6,670 nt of DNA, taken from the NCBI GenBank assembly GCA_002405995.1, contig DHMW01000100.1:4481-11150 (forward strand). The letters run 5' to 3'. Below the pieces are notes generated by a model. The model made no database searches. It saw nothing but the letters and a program-made list of their open reading frames with translations, and was not told the origin of the DNA. The position numbers were made by a program, and so were the translations under genes. The stretch comes from Oscillospiraceae bacterium UBA4632 (GTDB lineage Bacteria; Bacillota; Clostridia; Oscillospirales; Oscillospiraceae). Positions 6,585-6,670 of the stretch are shown here, piece by piece (positions within the stretch are counted from its first letter, which is position 1; each line of letters opens with the position of its first letter).

Positions 6585-6670
6585 CACAGCAGCAGGTCTC
6601 CGCAGAAACAGGGTCGGCTCCCCCATGCCATTAGGGGACGCCCGGGATCCGCAGGCGCAGCTTTCGCTTT

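Larger units (their letters stand above)
6155..6670 (-). ncRNA. ole: OLE RNA (large ornate noncoding RNA), 5' end outside window
   Basis: About 500 bases without a credible gene lie just upstream of oapA, exactly where OLE RNA is found. OLE RNA is about 600 nt, so roughly the first 100 nt should lie past the right edge. On the minus strand the sequence is purine-rich with many short G/C helices. Examples are an AGC-GAAA-GCU hairpin at 6659-6668, a 6-bp stem at 6549-6554/6579-6584, a hairpin with UGUG loop at 6480-6495, a hairpin at 6326-6342 that needs a G-U pair only available on this strand, and a stem near the 3' end at 6163-6169/6231-6237. The 3' limit is my estimate, set before a U5 run (6150-6154) and oapA. 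It lacks the signature sequences of RNase P RNA, tmRNA, 6S and SRP RNA. OLE RNA binds OapA at the membrane and has been tied to stress tolerance and Mg2+ homeostasis. The identity rests on synteny and structure. Confidence 0.88.

Noticed and set aside
6584..6610. A GGAGACCTGC stretch resembling part of the B12-box of cobalamin riboswitches
   Set aside because: The rest of the cobalamin aptamer core is absent, the downstream gene is not a B12 gene, and the sequence lies in the 5' part of a much longer RNA.
6303..6634. Several short open frames on both strands within the right-hand end
   Set aside because: They are rich in Cys, Arg and Pro, resemble no family, overlap one another, and fall in the structured RNA region.
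6155..6670. RNase P RNA, tmRNA, 6S or SRP RNA
   Set aside because: I could not find the conserved RNase P core (GAGGAAAGTC), the tmRNA ends with a tag frame, the 6S open-bubble layout or the SRP apical motif, and the length and neighbourhood suit OLE better.

Overview
This window is one compact operon read entirely on the minus strand, from a GC-rich member of the Bacillota, most likely class Clostridia. I infer this from the gene order (dxs-tlyA-nadK-argR-recN), the strong GGAGG ribosome binding sites and the family resemblance of the proteins. No forward-strand gene is supported. In transcription order (right to left) it holds: a large structured noncoding RNA (6670 down to about 6155, its 5' end outside the window), a small four-helix membrane protein (5540-6139), dxs (3677-5524), tlyA (2862-3680), nadK (1981-2862), argR (1524-1991) and recN (1-1520, its C-terminal end outside the window).

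The notable part is the right-hand end. A stretch of about 500 bases without a credible reading frame lies directly upstream of a gene whose product looks like OapA, the membrane partner of OLE RNA (Ornate, Large, Extremophilic). OLE RNA is known to sit in an isoprenoid/DNA-repair operon next to oapA and dxs, ahead of tlyA, argR/ahrC and recN. The position, length, strand, GNRA-type hairpins and a protein with the DxxxD motif all fit. I therefore read this as an OLE ribonucleoprotein locus (RNA plus OapA). OLE complexes are linked in the literature to membranes, alcohol and cold tolerance, and Mg2+ homeostasis. The assignment rests on synteny, the adjacent protein and visible structure, because no covariance-model search could be run.

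The genes are packed tightly: oapA-dxs 15 nt apart, dxs/tlyA overlapping as ATGA, tlyA/nadK as TGATG, nadK/argR by about 11 nt, argR-recN 3 nt apart. This points to one transcript with translational coupling. The products cover isoprenoid precursor synthesis (Dxs), rRNA methylation (TlyA), NADP supply (NadK), arginine regulation (ArgR) and DNA double-strand-break repair (RecN). These are housekeeping functions with no obvious single pathway, as in other OLE operons. I see no promoter or rho-independent terminator in the window. The promoter is presumably upstream of the right edge and the terminator downstream of recN, beyond the left edge.
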